Assembly (NCBI GenBank): GCA_025454915.1
Contig: JALONN010000003.1
Span: 124,001-188,000, forward strand
Reading direction: 5' to 3'
Length of the DNA: 64,000 nucleotides
Origin: Raineya sp.
GTDB lineage: Bacteria; Bacteroidota; Bacteroidia; Cytophagales; Thermonemataceae
The position numbers and the translations under genes were made by a program. Below, piece after piece: positions 34,525 to 44,415 of the stretch (the first letter of the stretch is position 1; each line of letters begins with the position of its first letter). The notes beneath the pieces were generated by a model, which did no database searches, was not told the origin of the DNA, and worked only from the letters and a program-made list of their open reading frames with translations.

Positions 34525-34550
34525 GGCAAATAGAGACCCTTTTATTTGCC
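34525..34550. promoter_or_regulatory. Dyad over the guaB transcript start and just before its ATG
   Basis: GGCAAATA (34525-34532) and TATTTGCC (34543-34550) form a perfect 8-bp dyad with a 10-nt centre, ending 3 bp before the start codon. It overlaps the predicted transcription start, so a repressor site is more likely than an RNA hairpin. Confidence 0.55.
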
Positions 34551-34553
34551 CTT

Positions 34554-36041
34554 ATGTACACTCCAGCTTCTGGCGACAGCCACAAATTTCTTTTTGAAGC
34601 ACTTACTTACGATGACGTATTGTTGCTTCCTGCTTATTCTGAGGTTTTACCTCGTGACACCAAACTTCAAACATACCTTACAAAAAAAATAACACTCAAT
34701 TTGCCTATTGTTTCAGCTGCTATGGATACAGTAACTGAATACAAACTTGCAATAGCAATGGCTCGTGAAGGCGGAATAGGGTTTATTCATAAAAATATGG
34801 CTATTGAAGCTCAGGCAGAGCAAGTCAGAAAAGTAAAACGTTCGGAAAGTGGGATGATTATTGACCCCATTACGCTTCCAGAAACGGCTGTTCTTGCTGA
34901 TGCTTTGCGTATTATGAGTGATTTCAAAATTGGTGGAATACCCGTAGTGGATGGAAACCAAAAGCTAAAAGGTATTATTACCAATCGAGATTTGCGTTTC
35001 CAAAAAGATTTAACAAAATCTGTTTTGGACATTATGACTAAAGAAAAGCTCATTACAGCTCAAGAAGGCATTACGTTGAACCAAGCAGAAGAAGTTTTAC
35101 AAGAATATAAAATAGAAAAGCTTCCCATTGTAAATAAAGAGGGAAAACTTGTAGGTTTAATTACATACAAAGATATTATCAGAAGAAAAGATTTTCCAAA
35201 TGCTTGTAAAGATGAATTTGGAAGATTAAGAGTGGGTGCAGCATTGGGTGTTACAGCTGATATTTTAGAAAGAATAGAATTGCTTAAAACAACAGGCGTG
35301 GATGTAGTAACTATTGATACAGCTCACGGACACTCCAAAGGTGTTATAGATTCACTTAAACTGGTAAAATCTAAATATCCTGAATTACAGGTAATTGTAG
35401 GGAATATAGCAACAGGGGCAGGAGCAAAAGCTCTCGCAGATGCAGGAGCGGATGCAGTGAAAGTAGGTGTGGGACCAGGTAGTATTTGTACGACTCGTGT
35501 AGTGGCTGGCGTTGGAATGGCTCAACTTTCAGCTGTTTGGGAAGCGTACAAAGTTTTAAAAGAAATGGGCGTTCCCATTATTGCTGATGGTGGTATTCGT
35601 TATTCAGGAGATTTGGTAAAAGCCATTGCAGGAGGAGCAAGCAGCATTATGATAGGTTCGTTACTGGCAGGAACAGACGAATCACCAGGGGAAATGGTTA
35701 TTTTTGAAGGACGCAAGTTTAAAACATACAGAGGAATGGGTTCTTTGGAAGCTATGGAAGCTGGTTCTAAAGACAGATACTTCCAAGACGCTGAAGATGA
35801 TATTAAAAAACTTGTCCCAGAAGGTATTGTTGGGCAAGTTCCTTATAAAGGTACAGTTGCTGAAGTGTTATATCAAATGGCAGGCGGTTTAAAGGCAGGT
35901 ATGGGTTATTGTGGAGCTAAAACTATCAAAGATTTACAAGAAAATGCTCAATTTGTAAAAATAACCGCTTCTGGTATCAGAGAAAGCCATCCACATGATG
36001 TGACCATCACAAGGGAAGCACCTAATTATAGCAGAAAGTAG
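34554..36041 (+). CDS. guaB: IMP dehydrogenase
   Basis: 495 residues. It oxidises IMP to XMP with NAD+, the committed step of GMP synthesis. Two CBS domains (~residues 95-210, with [17 protein letters not shown] and [16 protein letters not shown]) interrupt the TIM barrel. The catalytic loop GPGSICTTR places the nucleophile at Cys312, and [11 protein letters not shown] holds the flap. The opening [15 protein letters not shown] is standard. It has its own promoter and a dyad just ahead of the start codon. CBS domains are the known site of purine-nucleotide control in this family. Confidence 0.97.
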   Translation: MYTPASGDSHKFLFEALTYDDVLLLPAYSEVLPRDTKLQTYLTKKITLNLPIVSAAMDTVTEYKLAIAMAREGGIGFIHKNMAIEAQAEQVRKVKRSESGMIIDPITLPETAVLADALRIMSDFKIGGIPVVDGNQKLKGIITNRDLRFQKDLTKSVLDIMTKEKLITAQEGITLNQAEEVLQEYKIEKLPIVNKEGKLVGLITYKDIIRRKDFPNACKDEFGRLRVGAALGVTADILERIELLKTTGVDVVTIDTAHGHSKGVIDSLKLVKSKYPELQVIVGNIATGAGAKALADAGADAVKVGVGPGSICTTRVVAGVGMAQLSAVWEAYKVLKEMGVPIIADGGIRYSGDLVKAIAGGASSIMIGSLLAGTDESPGEMVIFEGRKFKTYRGMGSLEAMEAGSKDRYFQDAEDDIKKLVPEGIVGQVPYKGTVAEVLYQMAGGLKAGMGYCGAKTIKDLQENAQFVKITASGIRESHPHDVTITREAPNYSRK

Positions 36042-36052
36042 CAAAAAATATT

Positions 36053-36088
36053 TCCCAGAGTTTGGTAAAAGAATGCCTACCTCTGGGA
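36053..36088. terminator. Hairpin after guaB
   Basis: TCCCAGAG (36053-36060) and CTCTGGGA (36081-36088), 8 perfect pairs with a 20-nt loop, followed by TACTAATTTTT. The long loop makes it a weaker terminator. Confidence 0.45.
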
Positions 36089-36152
36089 TACTAATTTTTA
36101 ACTCCATTTTTATTGAGCAGTGGAGTATTTTTTTAGAAATAAACTATTCTTT

Positions 36153-36710
36153 ATGGCAAACAGATCATATCTATACACTACGAACAAAGATTTCACAAAA
36201 ATAAGAGACGTATCAGAATGGAAATATGAAGTTCCCTTGTTTTATAAAGTGCTTTTGGGTTGTGATACTCAAATATGTGAGTCGCTTATTTGGAATTATA
36301 AACATCCCATAGCAATTAAAGGGGATTTTAAAAAAGGCTTACAAAAGTTATATGATTTTTTGAGTTATCTAAAGACGCAAGGAGTTCTTAATGAAAAATC
36401 TTTAGAACAGTTTATAAAAGAAACACAAGATTTTTTTGAAGAAAATAAAGATAGAAAATTAGATTATTTTTTCTTAGAAGCTGGAGAAGTTTACTCTATG
36501 ATGTCTGATATTGGACCTATTGAAGATCATATTCGAATACTTCATCAATATATTATTTCCATCTCAGAGGATATAGATAATATTCTATCTGAAAAAAATG
36601 ATGTACTCGATTTTAAAAAAATTTCATGGTTAGGACATCCAAAAAGATTTACAAACTCTATATCAGTGTATTGGACTGATGTAACATATTTTTCATTCAA
36701 TAATTCTTAA
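36153..36710 (+). CDS. Hypothetical protein starting MANRSYLY
   Basis: 185 residues from the ATG at 36153; a GTG 33 bp upstream would add a non-conserved leader. Cytoplasmic and mostly helical. The MANRSYLYTT opening reminds me of a widespread uncharacterised bacterial family often found near immunity-type genes; this is recollection, not a search. It lies between guaB and a 38-codon ORF. No function is assigned. Confidence 0.6.
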   Translation: MANRSYLYTTNKDFTKIRDVSEWKYEVPLFYKVLLGCDTQICESLIWNYKHPIAIKGDFKKGLQKLYDFLSYLKTQGVLNEKSLEQFIKETQDFFEENKDRKLDYFFLEAGEVYSMMSDIGPIEDHIRILHQYIISISEDIDNILSEKNDVLDFKKISWLGHPKRFTNSISVYWTDVTYFSFNNS

Positions 36711-36730
36711 GTATTAGGAAAAAAATAATT

Positions 36731-36847
36731 ATGACTATTCAACAACAAAATCAGTATTCTGTTCAGGCAAGAAGAAGGCTGATTCATAATCAGACCTTGC
36801 CAGTACCTTTGGAATGGAGTGAAAAAACAATCATTAGATATAAATAA
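36731..36847 (+). CDS. Possible 38-residue protein
   Basis: ATG at 36731, 20 bp after the previous stop, to TAA at 36847. The product (MTIQQQNQYSVQARRRLI... to IIRYK) is basic and Gln/Arg-rich. It fills the gap up to the terminator at 36847-36879 whose A-tract overlaps its stop, which argues for a real 3' end of a coding unit. The RRRLIHNQTLPVP stretch could equally be a remnant of a larger gene. Confidence 0.4.
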   Translation: MTIQQQNQYSVQARRRLIHNQTLPVPLEWSEKTIIRYK

Positions 36848-36879
36848 AAAGAGCTAATAGACTATCTATTAGCTCTTTT
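36847..36879. terminator. Bidirectional intrinsic terminator
   Basis: AAAAGAGCTAATAG (36847-36860) pairs perfectly with CTATTAGCTCTTTT (36866-36879) around a 5-nt loop. It serves the plus-strand small genes and the minus-strand TPR gene ending at 36897. Confidence 0.88.
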
Positions 36880-36896
36880 GTATAATGAAAGAATAA

Positions 36897-37979
36897 TTAT
36901 TCTTTTCCAATGGCTTTAATTTTCTTATCCATTTCAGCTTTTTTATCTTTCATACCTAATGACTCATAGATGACACGAAGAATATCCATTGTTTCAAATT
37001 CGTTGGGCTTCAACTGATCAGCTTTTTCTAAATAAGGAAGAGCTTTTTTGAGTTCAGCATCAACCATATCATTATATTCTTTTGCTTTTTGTTGTTTTTT
37101 AGGATCTTTTAATGTTCCTGTTAAGCCTTCAGCTTCTTTTTTCTTAGTAATCTCTTTATTTACAGCAACAGCTTTATTATAATAAGCGTAACCTATAGCT
37201 CTTGGATACCACACTTCTGTAGGAAATTGTACCATTGCTTTTTTGTAAAATTCAATACTTTTATCCTTATCATCTAATTGCTCATAAAGTTCAGCAAGTG
37301 TTTGCCAGAAAAGGACTTCTTTAGGTTGTTTTTGAACAGCTTTCTCTAATAATGTGATTGCTTTAGCATGTTCTTTCTTTTCACCAGAGTAAATTTTAGC
37401 CAACTGATAAGTAAAATCTCTGTATGTTAGATTATCAATTTTCATATCAACCAGCTTTTCTGTGTAGGTAATAAATTTATCGTAATCTTTGTCAGCCAAA
37501 GAAGCAATAGAGCCGATATAAAAACCAGTAGTATCATTAGGATTTACTTCTATAGCTACATCTAATGCACTCATTGAGTTTTTATAGTCTTGTTTCTTGT
37601 ATAAATTAATGCCTTGATTGATAGCAGAATTGAATAATTTACTTTTGATAGCATTTTCAGCATCTTTATAATAGCCTTTCTTTTGAGGCTCCAATTCCAT
37701 TGCTTTTTTGTAAGCCACCAAAGCAGTTTTAGAGGCTTGTTTATCTAAATTATGAAAATTAGGTATGGGGCTACCAGCAATAGCACTATATACTTCTCCT
37801 TTGGTAAACCAAGCTTTTGATTTTTGAGCGTCTTTTTCATTTTGTAAAGCTTTGTCAATGGCTTCTTTGGCTTTATCAAGTTTACCTTCTTGTAAGCTTA
37901 CACTAGCTAAACCAACTTGGGCTTTTGCCAAAAAGCCTACAAACAACATAGGCAATAGAATTAAGATAGTCTTTTTCAT
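36897..37979 (-). CDS. Secreted TPR-repeat protein
   Basis: 360 residues with signal peptide (cleavage near FLAKAQ). About seven TPR motifs span the mature protein (for example SAINQGINLYKKQDYKNSMSALDVAI and TLAELYEQLDDKDKSIEFYKKAM). It is a typical periplasmic TPR scaffold of Bacteroidota; no enzymatic domain is visible. Monocistronic: a terminator follows and gyrA lies 166 bp upstream on the same strand with its own terminator. Confidence 0.82.
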   Translation of the reverse strand: MKKTILILLPMLFVGFLAKAQVGLASVSLQEGKLDKAKEAIDKALQNEKDAQKSKAWFTKGEVYSAIAGSPIPNFHNLDKQASKTALVAYKKAMELEPQKKGYYKDAENAIKSKLFNSAINQGINLYKKQDYKNSMSALDVAIEVNPNDTTGFYIGSIASLADKDYDKFITYTEKLVDMKIDNLTYRDFTYQLAKIYSGEKKEHAKAITLLEKAVQKQPKEVLFWQTLAELYEQLDDKDKSIEFYKKAMVQFPTEVWYPRAIGYAYYNKAVAVNKEITKKKEAEGLTGTLKDPKKQQKAKEYNDMVDAELKKALPYLEKADQLKPNEFETMDILRVIYESLGMKDKKAEMDKKIKAIGKE

Positions 37980-38108
37980 TTGAACGATTTTAATTTTTAA
38001 TAGTTTTTTGCAAATTTATAAAATAATTTGAAGGTTGATGATTTTGAACCTTAAAACTTATTCATTTTACGGTATTATGTTTGTTAAAGTTGTAGAGATA
38101 TTTAACAA

Positions 38109-38139
38109 AAATGCTACCATTTTTTATTTGGTAGCATTT
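38109..38139. terminator. Intrinsic terminator of gyrA
   Basis: AAATGCTACCA (38109-38119) and TGGTAGCATTT (38129-38139), 11 pairs with a 9-nt loop, 5 bp beyond the gyrA stop; read on the minus strand it ends in a T run. Confidence 0.88.
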
Positions 38140-38144
38140 AATTA

Positions 38145-40670
38145 TTAGTTTGTTGTATTTTCTGTGTCAGGGGAGGTAATTTCTTCACTTTCTTCGCCTT
38201 CTATATTCTCTATTTTTGCGATAGAAGAAATTTCATCTTCCTTGTTGAGGGTAATCAGTCTTACACCTTGTGTTGCCCTGCCTTGTACACGTAAAGTTTC
38301 TACTTTCATACGAATGGTGATACCTGACTTGTTAATAATCATCAAATCATCTGTATCTGAAACATCTTTGATTGCAACAAGTTTACCTGTTTTATCAGTA
38401 ATACTCATCGCTTTTACACCTTTTCCTCCTCGAGAGGTGATACGATATTCCCCAACATCGGAGCGTTTTCCGTATCCACGTTCAGAAACAACCAATAAAT
38501 TAGTTTCCTCACTCTTCACACAGACCATACCAATTACAACATCATCAGGGTTTTGTTCATCCAACCAAATACCACGAACACCTGTTGCTGTTCTACCCAT
38601 AGGTCTTACTTTTTCTTCGTGGAAGTGAATAGCTCTACCAGATTTTGTTGCTAAAATGATGTGGTCATCACCTGTTGTCATACGTACCTCAATGAGTTTA
38701 TCACCTTCATTGATATTGATAGCATTGATTCCGTTTGCTCTTGGACGAGAGTAGGCTTCGAGAGTAGTTTTCTTGATAGTACCTTTTTCTGTACACATAA
38801 TCAAGAAATGATTATTGATATAATCTTCATCACTCAACGTTTCAACATTGATAACAGCTCTTACTTTGTCACCTTGTTCTATTTGAATAAGATTTTGAAT
38901 GGCTCTTCCTTGTGCTGTTTTGCTTCCTTCTGGGATTTCGTACACTTTCTTCCAGAATACCTTACCACTTTCAGTGAAAATTAATAAGTAATTATGATTA
39001 GTTGCTATAAATAAATGCTCTGTAAAATCATCTTGTTTGGTTGTAACTCCTTTTGAACCAACACCACCACGTCCCTGAACTCTGTATTCTGTAAGAACAG
39101 TACGTTTAATGTAACCCTGATGAGAAATTGTAATCAAGACTTGCTCGTTAGCTATCATATCTTCATCTTGAAATTCTTCAGCAGCATATACAATCTCAGT
39201 TCTGCGTTTATCTCCGTAACGCTCCTTGATCTCTGTCAATTCTTGTTTAATAATTGACATTCTTCTTGGCTCATCTGCCAAGATATCCTTTAAATCTGCA
39301 ATAAGGGCAGTAATTTGTTTGTTCTCTTCAATAATTTTATCTCTTTCAAGACCTGTTAATCGTTGCAAACGCATTTCGAGAATGGCTTTAGCCTGAATTT
39401 CGGAAAGCGAAAATTTTGTTATTAAATCTGTCTTGGCTATATCAGGATCTTTAGAACCACGAATTAAACTAATGACTGCATCCAAATTATCTAGAGCAAT
39501 TAGTAAACCTGCTAAAATATGAGCTCTCTTTTCTGCTTCATTTAAATCATATTTTGTTCTTCTTACAACTACTTCGTGTCTGTGTTCCACATAGTACTTG
39601 ATAAGATCTTTAAGATTAAGAGTTGCTGGTCTTCCTTTTACAAGAGCAACATTATTGATGCTAAAAGTAGATTGTAGCTGAGTATATTTGAAAAGATTAT
39701 TCAGAACAACAGCAGGGATGGCATCTTTTTTCAAATCATAAACAATTCTTAAACCTTCTCTGTCCGACTCATCTCTGATGTCAGAAATACCTTCAATTTT
39801 TTTCTCATTAACAAGTTGTGCTGTTTTCTCAATCATGGAGGCTTTATTGACCATGTATGGAATTTCAGTTACCACAATTTGCTCTTTTCCTGATTTAGAT
39901 GTTTCAAAATTTGCTTTTGCTCTCATCACAATTCTACCACGTCCAGTACGGAAAGCGTTGCGAACACCTTCATAACCATAAATGATACCACCTGTAGGGA
40001 AATCAGGAGCCAAAATATGCTTCATCAAATCTGATATCTCTACTTGCGGATTATCAATATACATTAAAATACCTTCTATGAGTTCTGTAAGGTTATGGGG
40101 AGCCATATTGGTTGCCATACCCACAGCAATTCCTGATGTACCATTCATCAATAAATTGGGTATTCTAGCTGGCAAGACAGTAGGCTCAGAAAGAGAGTCA
40201 TCAAAGTTGGGTTGGAAATTAACGGTATCTTTATTGATTTCTCCTAAAAGTTCTTCTGCAATTCTTTGTAAACGAGCTTCGGTATAACGCATAGCAGCAG
40301 GAGAGTCACCATCAATAGAACCGAAGTTACCTTGTCCATCAACTAATGGATAACGCAGAGACCACTCTTGAGCCATACGAACCATTGTATCATATACAGA
40401 GGCATCACCATGTGGGTGATATTTACCTAAAATCTCACCCACAATACGAGCGGATTTCTTATAAGCTTTGTTATGTAAAACGCCTAAATCTAACATTCCA
40501 TACAGTACACGTCTATGAACAGGCTTTAATCCGTCACGGACATCAGGTAGAGCCCTTGAAACGATGACCGACATAGAATAATCTATGTAGGCTGTACGCA
40601 TTTCTTCTTCAATGTTAATAGGCAGGATGTTTGAGGGGATTTGAGAGTTCTTATTATCTTCGTTGAGCAT
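38145..40670 (-). CDS. gyrA: DNA gyrase subunit A
   Basis: 841 residues. It cuts and reseals DNA in the GyrA2GyrB2 enzyme that introduces negative supercoils. The catalytic Tyr129 is in [10 protein letters not shown]. The winged-helix start ([24 protein letters not shown]) and six C-terminal beta-pinwheel blades are complete. The gyrase-box position reads QGRGGVG rather than QRRGGKG, a form I associate with Bacteroidota GyrA. At the quinolone pocket, E. coli Ser83 corresponds to Ala90 and Asp87 to Asp94. An acidic tail ([18 protein letters not shown]) closes the protein. A 21-bp palindrome lies upstream at 40769-40789. Confidence 0.97.
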   Translation of the reverse strand: MLNEDNKNSQIPSNILPINIEEEMRTAYIDYSMSVIVSRALPDVRDGLKPVHRRVLYGMLDLGVLHNKAYKKSARIVGEILGKYHPHGDASVYDTMVRMAQEWSLRYPLVDGQGNFGSIDGDSPAAMRYTEARLQRIAEELLGEINKDTVNFQPNFDDSLSEPTVLPARIPNLLMNGTSGIAVGMATNMAPHNLTELIEGILMYIDNPQVEISDLMKHILAPDFPTGGIIYGYEGVRNAFRTGRGRIVMRAKANFETSKSGKEQIVVTEIPYMVNKASMIEKTAQLVNEKKIEGISDIRDESDREGLRIVYDLKKDAIPAVVLNNLFKYTQLQSTFSINNVALVKGRPATLNLKDLIKYYVEHRHEVVVRRTKYDLNEAEKRAHILAGLLIALDNLDAVISLIRGSKDPDIAKTDLITKFSLSEIQAKAILEMRLQRLTGLERDKIIEENKQITALIADLKDILADEPRRMSIIKQELTEIKERYGDKRRTEIVYAAEEFQDEDMIANEQVLITISHQGYIKRTVLTEYRVQGRGGVGSKGVTTKQDDFTEHLFIATNHNYLLIFTESGKVFWKKVYEIPEGSKTAQGRAIQNLIQIEQGDKVRAVINVETLSDEDYINNHFLIMCTEKGTIKKTTLEAYSRPRANGINAININEGDKLIEVRMTTGDDHIILATKSGRAIHFHEEKVRPMGRTATGVRGIWLDEQNPDDVVIGMVCVKSEETNLLVVSERGYGKRSDVGEYRITSRGGKGVKAMSITDKTGKLVAIKDVSDTDDLMIINKSGITIRMKVETLRVQGRATQGVRLITLNKEDEISSIAKIENIEGEESEEITSPDTENTTN

Positions 40671-40768
40671 CGCTAAAATTTATTTTTTTGTACATATTCA
40701 GACTGCTAATATACTAAAAAAACTTGATTAATACATAAAAAAACAAATATTTTTATGTATATATTAAA

Positions 40769-40789
40769 TTACTTTGATTATCAAAGTAA
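40769..40789. promoter_or_regulatory. 21-bp perfect palindrome between gyrA and a divergent gene
   Basis: Arms TTACTTTGAT (40769-40778) and ATCAAAGTAA (40780-40789) around one T. It lies ~100 bp upstream of gyrA and ~60 bp upstream of the divergent gene at 40849. Operator candidate; no known regulator is recognised. Confidence 0.6.
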
Positions 40790-40848
40790 AATAAACAAGA
40801 AAAATAATGAAATAAAAATTACATTGCATGTGGAACATACATTTGTTT

Positions 40849-41922
40849 ATGAGTATGATTAAAATATGCACATTATTATTGTTTTTAGTTAACTTTCACA
40901 ACGTACTAGCAAATAAAAAATGGTTGATTTTGGTAACAGAAGGTTATGTAAAACAAATTCATTACCCAAATAGAGTAGGGGAATATAAGTTATGGTCAGG
41001 GGATACTCTTGAATACAATGCAAGAGTTCGAGTTCCAATAAAAGGATATTTAGCTTATCTCGATTTAGAAACAGGAGAAGCTTTTGAAATATCAAAAGCT
41101 GGAGATTATCAGTTGCATGAACTCAATAAAAAAAATATAAAAGACTTTCGCAGAATTGTTGAGAATCATTTCTCTCTATTATACCAAGCTGACAGGGAAG
41201 ATCATCATAAAAGAATAAGGGAATATGTTGCTATTACTGGTTTAAAATATAGATGTCGCCCAGATAGTAGAGCAAGAATTTATTATCCTGATGTAGAAGA
41301 TACAAATGGATCAAGTGTTGGATGTCATGGTGATTTTGGTGGTAAAATACTTTCAGACACACTTCACATTACATTATACAATATTGATACAACATCAGAA
41401 TTTAATACTTATATTGTTAGAATGAGAGACCTCTACGAGAAAGTTTGTATGGAAAGAGAGGTTATAGGTGAGAAGAATCCCTATAAAATTACAACTCTCA
41501 GTATCAACATGTGTAATCAAGAAGAATTGCTTTTATCTACTGTTTTTAAAGAAGAAAAATTATCAGAGAAATCAAAGTTGCCCTTATGGCTTATCAAAAA
41601 AGTAGATACTAACGCTGTTTTATCTTATCAAGATATCAAAAAAATAAAAGTATCATTACAAAAGAATCCCTCCGCCATAGAGTATTTTTTGTTGAGTAAA
41701 ATTTATGAAAAGGAGGGACTTTTACTGGAGTCGTTGGATGCCATCCAGAAATGCACTCAATTACAACCTCATGTTATTACCTATAGCAATATTTATCATG
41801 ACTTTTTAAAACAGTATAAGTTTTGTGAGAGTGGCTATCAGGATAAAAAGCCTATTTTTATTTTTACAGAATTAAATAAGAAAGAACACCAAAAATACCT
41901 CCGTATCCCTAAGAAACTATAG
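40849..41922 (+). CDS. Secreted hypothetical protein
   Basis: 357 residues from the ATG at 40849 (MSMIKICTLLLFLVN), giving a normal signal peptide to NVLA; the ATG at 40828 adds seven residues. The N-terminal ~60 mature residues form a small beta domain (WLILVTEGYVKQIHYPN, WSGDTLEYNARVRVP). The C-terminal part is helical and TPR-like (LLESLDAIQKCTQLQPH). The family is not recognised. Divergent from gyrA. Confidence 0.6.
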   Translation: MSMIKICTLLLFLVNFHNVLANKKWLILVTEGYVKQIHYPNRVGEYKLWSGDTLEYNARVRVPIKGYLAYLDLETGEAFEISKAGDYQLHELNKKNIKDFRRIVENHFSLLYQADREDHHKRIREYVAITGLKYRCRPDSRARIYYPDVEDTNGSSVGCHGDFGGKILSDTLHITLYNIDTTSEFNTYIVRMRDLYEKVCMEREVIGEKNPYKITTLSINMCNQEELLLSTVFKEEKLSEKSKLPLWLIKKVDTNAVLSYQDIKKIKVSLQKNPSAIEYFLLSKIYEKEGLLLESLDAIQKCTQLQPHVITYSNIYHDFLKQYKFCESGYQDKKPIFIFTELNKKEHQKYLRIPKKL

Positions 41923-41976
41923 TATTTTCTCTAAATTTTCTGATAGTTTTTCGAAAAAACAAAATATGATTGAAAA

Positions 41977-42828
41977 TTACTTAACATAATTAAAATTATT
42001 TTTAGTTAATTTAGAAAATATCAATACACAAAGAAATATAAGTGTTTCTGTTATTACGATGCTTGCAGCAGAAGATCCTCCAAAAATTACGGAAATATAG
42101 TAACCTAATATCACAGAAATCAAGCCAAAGACAGTACTCAACTTTATCATTTTTTTCAGATTATTGGAAACTAAATATGCTGTTGCAGGAGGGATCACAA
42201 ACAAAGCCACCACCAATACTGACCCAACTAATTCAAAAGATGCCACTGTTACCATAGATACCAGAGAAACCAATAAGTAATGCCATAAAGATACAGATAT
42301 ACCTACGGATAGAGCATAATTTTCGTCAAAAGTTATCATCCATAAAGGTCTGTATGCTTTTTTGATGAATATAAGTACACATAAAAACACACACAAGCCT
42401 AAGGGAAAAGCTCTGGGTATTTCAGGAAAAAAGTCCAAAGTATCGAAGGGGATGTAAAGCATCTCTCCGAATAATACACATTCTTGGTCTATGTCGGCTT
42501 GTTCGGCAAAAAGTGTAACCAATATAATACCTACGGCAAATAAAAATGTAAATGTGATCCCTGTTGCTGTATCACCACGATTGGGTAACCTCCGATTGAT
42601 CCATGTTGTTAAAAATGCTGTCAATACTCCAAATATGGTTGCAACCAATAAAATGATAAAGTTATTCTTACTTTCAGATATTAAATATGCTATTACGATA
42701 CCTGGTAAAATACTATGGGCGATAGCATCTGTGAGCATACCCATTTTTCGAAGAATCAGGAAGCACCCCAAGATACTACAACTAATCCCCATAAGTCCTA
42801 CACATATAATAATCCAGAGGTCTTGCAT
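41977..42828 (-). CDS. Metal ABC transporter permease, second copy
   Basis: 283 residues, eight or more transmembrane segments, ABC-3 (ZnuB/MntB/TroC-D) family, with conserved GMLTDAIAHSILPGIVIAY and SFELVGSVLVVALFVIPPATAYL. It forms half of the membrane channel of the Mn/Zn/Fe importer. Starts 5 bp after the other permease, last gene of the operon. Confidence 0.93.
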   Translation of the reverse strand: MQDLWIIICVGLMGISCSILGCFLILRKMGMLTDAIAHSILPGIVIAYLISESKNNFIILLVATIFGVLTAFLTTWINRRLPNRGDTATGITFTFLFAVGIILVTLFAEQADIDQECVLFGEMLYIPFDTLDFFPEIPRAFPLGLCVFLCVLIFIKKAYRPLWMITFDENYALSVGISVSLWHYLLVSLVSMVTVASFELVGSVLVVALFVIPPATAYLVSNNLKKMIKLSTVFGLISVILGYYISVIFGGSSAASIVITETLIFLCVLIFSKLTKNNFNYVK

Positions 42829-42833
42829 AATTT

Positions 42834-43670
42834 TTATGAATTAGATTTTTTATTTTTTATTGTAAACAAACCCAATGCAAGTAAAGAACATACCACCACA
42901 ATCCAGGGACCTGTTGGGGTTTTGGGGTATAGGTAGGAGAGGGAAGTTCCTCCGATTACTACAGAGATATTGAGAAAAATACTCAATATAAAAAGAGTGT
43001 TGAGGTTTTGTCTTTTAATTTTCTTACTCAAAAAAAGGGCAATACCTGCAGGAGTGAGTAACATAGCAGACATCAGAACAACACCTACTGATTGTAAACC
43101 TGCAACAATTGTCAAAATACACATGAAAGTCAGTAAATGGTTTGCCAAATCTGTTCGGATACCTACACTTTTAGAGTAGAGAGTGTCAAATGTTGTATAA
43201 AATAACCATCTTTTTGAAAATAAGTTAATAAAAACAACTAATAAAACACTAATTAAAGAAAATAAAATATCCTTCGGCAATATAGAAGCTGCCTTTCCAA
43301 AGAGAAAACTCTCTAAGCCTGAAACGCCCGAATTTCCAGATGCTTGGATTTTTACCAAAATCCAAAGCCCTAAAGCAAAGAAAAATGATAAAATAATAGC
43401 CATAATAGTATCTTTCTTGAGTTTGGTATGGCGTTCGAGAGTATGCATAGCATACAGAGATAAGAAACCACTTATAGCAGCACCTACACTTAAAATCATC
43501 ATGTCTTTTACCCCATAGAGCATAAAAGCCATCCCTACACCTGGCAAAACACCATGAGCAACCACATCACCTGTAAGAGCCTCCTTCCGTAATACCAACC
43601 AAACTCCCACAATTGCCGTAGCGATTGCCAAGAGTACTCCACCTGCTAACACATACCAAAAGTTTATCAT
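42834..43670 (-). CDS. Metal ABC transporter permease, first copy
   Basis: 278 residues, ABC-3 family: EALTGDVVAHGVLPGVGMAFML and QSVGVVLMSAMLLTPAGIALFL match the family's coupling and C-terminal helices. It differs enough from its downstream partner to form a heterodimeric channel, as in TroC/TroD. Located 12 bp after the ATPase gene. Confidence 0.93.
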   Translation of the reverse strand: MINFWYVLAGGVLLAIATAIVGVWLVLRKEALTGDVVAHGVLPGVGMAFMLYGVKDMMILSVGAAISGFLSLYAMHTLERHTKLKKDTIMAIILSFFFALGLWILVKIQASGNSGVSGLESFLFGKAASILPKDILFSLISVLLVVFINLFSKRWLFYTTFDTLYSKSVGIRTDLANHLLTFMCILTIVAGLQSVGVVLMSAMLLTPAGIALFLSKKIKRQNLNTLFILSIFLNISVVIGGTSLSYLYPKTPTGPWIVVVCSLLALGLFTIKNKKSNS

Positions 43671-43682
43671 AATGATTTTTAA

Positions 43683-44408
43683 TTATTTTATAAACTGATA
43701 TGTTTCCTGTATATTTTCCTCTGTAAAAGTCTCCTCAATATTTCCCTTTTTTACAATTTTACCTTCTTTGAGGAGTAGGAGATAATCGAAGTATTTTGAA
43801 ACAGTGGAAAGTTGGTGATGAACCATCACAATTGTTTTTCCTTCAGCAGTCACCAAATTTTTCAGCAAGTCTATCAATAAATTTTCTGTTGCAACATCTA
43901 CACCTACAAAAGGCTCATCGAGTAAGTACAGGTCTGCTTCCTGAGCAAAGGCTCTGGCAAGAAATACTCTTTGTTGTTGTCCTCCTGAAAGTTCTGATAT
44001 TTGCTTTTTTGCTTTGTCTGCCATTCCTACTTTTTCGAGGTAAAGCATCGCTTTTTCTTTGTGTTGTTTTGTGACTTTCCCAAATAACCCAAACTCTTTG
44101 TAAAGTCCCATGAGGGCAACCTCCAATACGGAAGCAGGGAAGTCCCAGTCAATGCTATCTTTTTGCGGCAAATAAGCCACCCGATTTCTTACTTCTTGAA
44201 GAGTTTTTCCAAATATTTCAATACTACCAGACTGATTGGGTATCAATCCCATAATTGCTTTGAGTAATGTAGATTTTCCAGAACCATTTGCTCCTACAAT
44301 TCCTACCATTTGAGAAGAAGGAATTTCGCATGAGAAATCCTCGAAGATTTTTTGTTCAAAATAGCCTACATGAATATTTTTTAATATAATTACATTTTGT
44401 TTGGTCAT
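43683..44408 (-). CDS. Metal ABC transporter ATPase
   Basis: 241 residues with all ABC motifs: Walker A GANGSGKST, Q-loop YLPQKDS, signature ELSGGQQQR, Walker B LYLLDEPFVGVD, H-loop MVHHQL. It powers uptake by the two permeases encoded next. It is 7 bp downstream of the binding-protein gene. Confidence 0.95.
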   Translation of the reverse strand: MTKQNVIILKNIHVGYFEQKIFEDFSCEIPSSQMVGIVGANGSGKSTLLKAIMGLIPNQSGSIEIFGKTLQEVRNRVAYLPQKDSIDWDFPASVLEVALMGLYKEFGLFGKVTKQHKEKAMLYLEKVGMADKAKKQISELSGGQQQRVFLARAFAQEADLYLLDEPFVGVDVATENLLIDLLKNLVTAEGKTIVMVHHQLSTVSKYFDYLLLLKEGKIVKKGNIEETFTEENIQETYQFIK

Positions 44409-44415
44409 AGCTTTT

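Noticed and set aside
40769..40789. FNR/CRP-type binding site at the gyrA palindrome
   Set aside because: The half-sites TTGAT and ATCAA are separated by 1 bp, not 4, so the FNR consensus does not fit.
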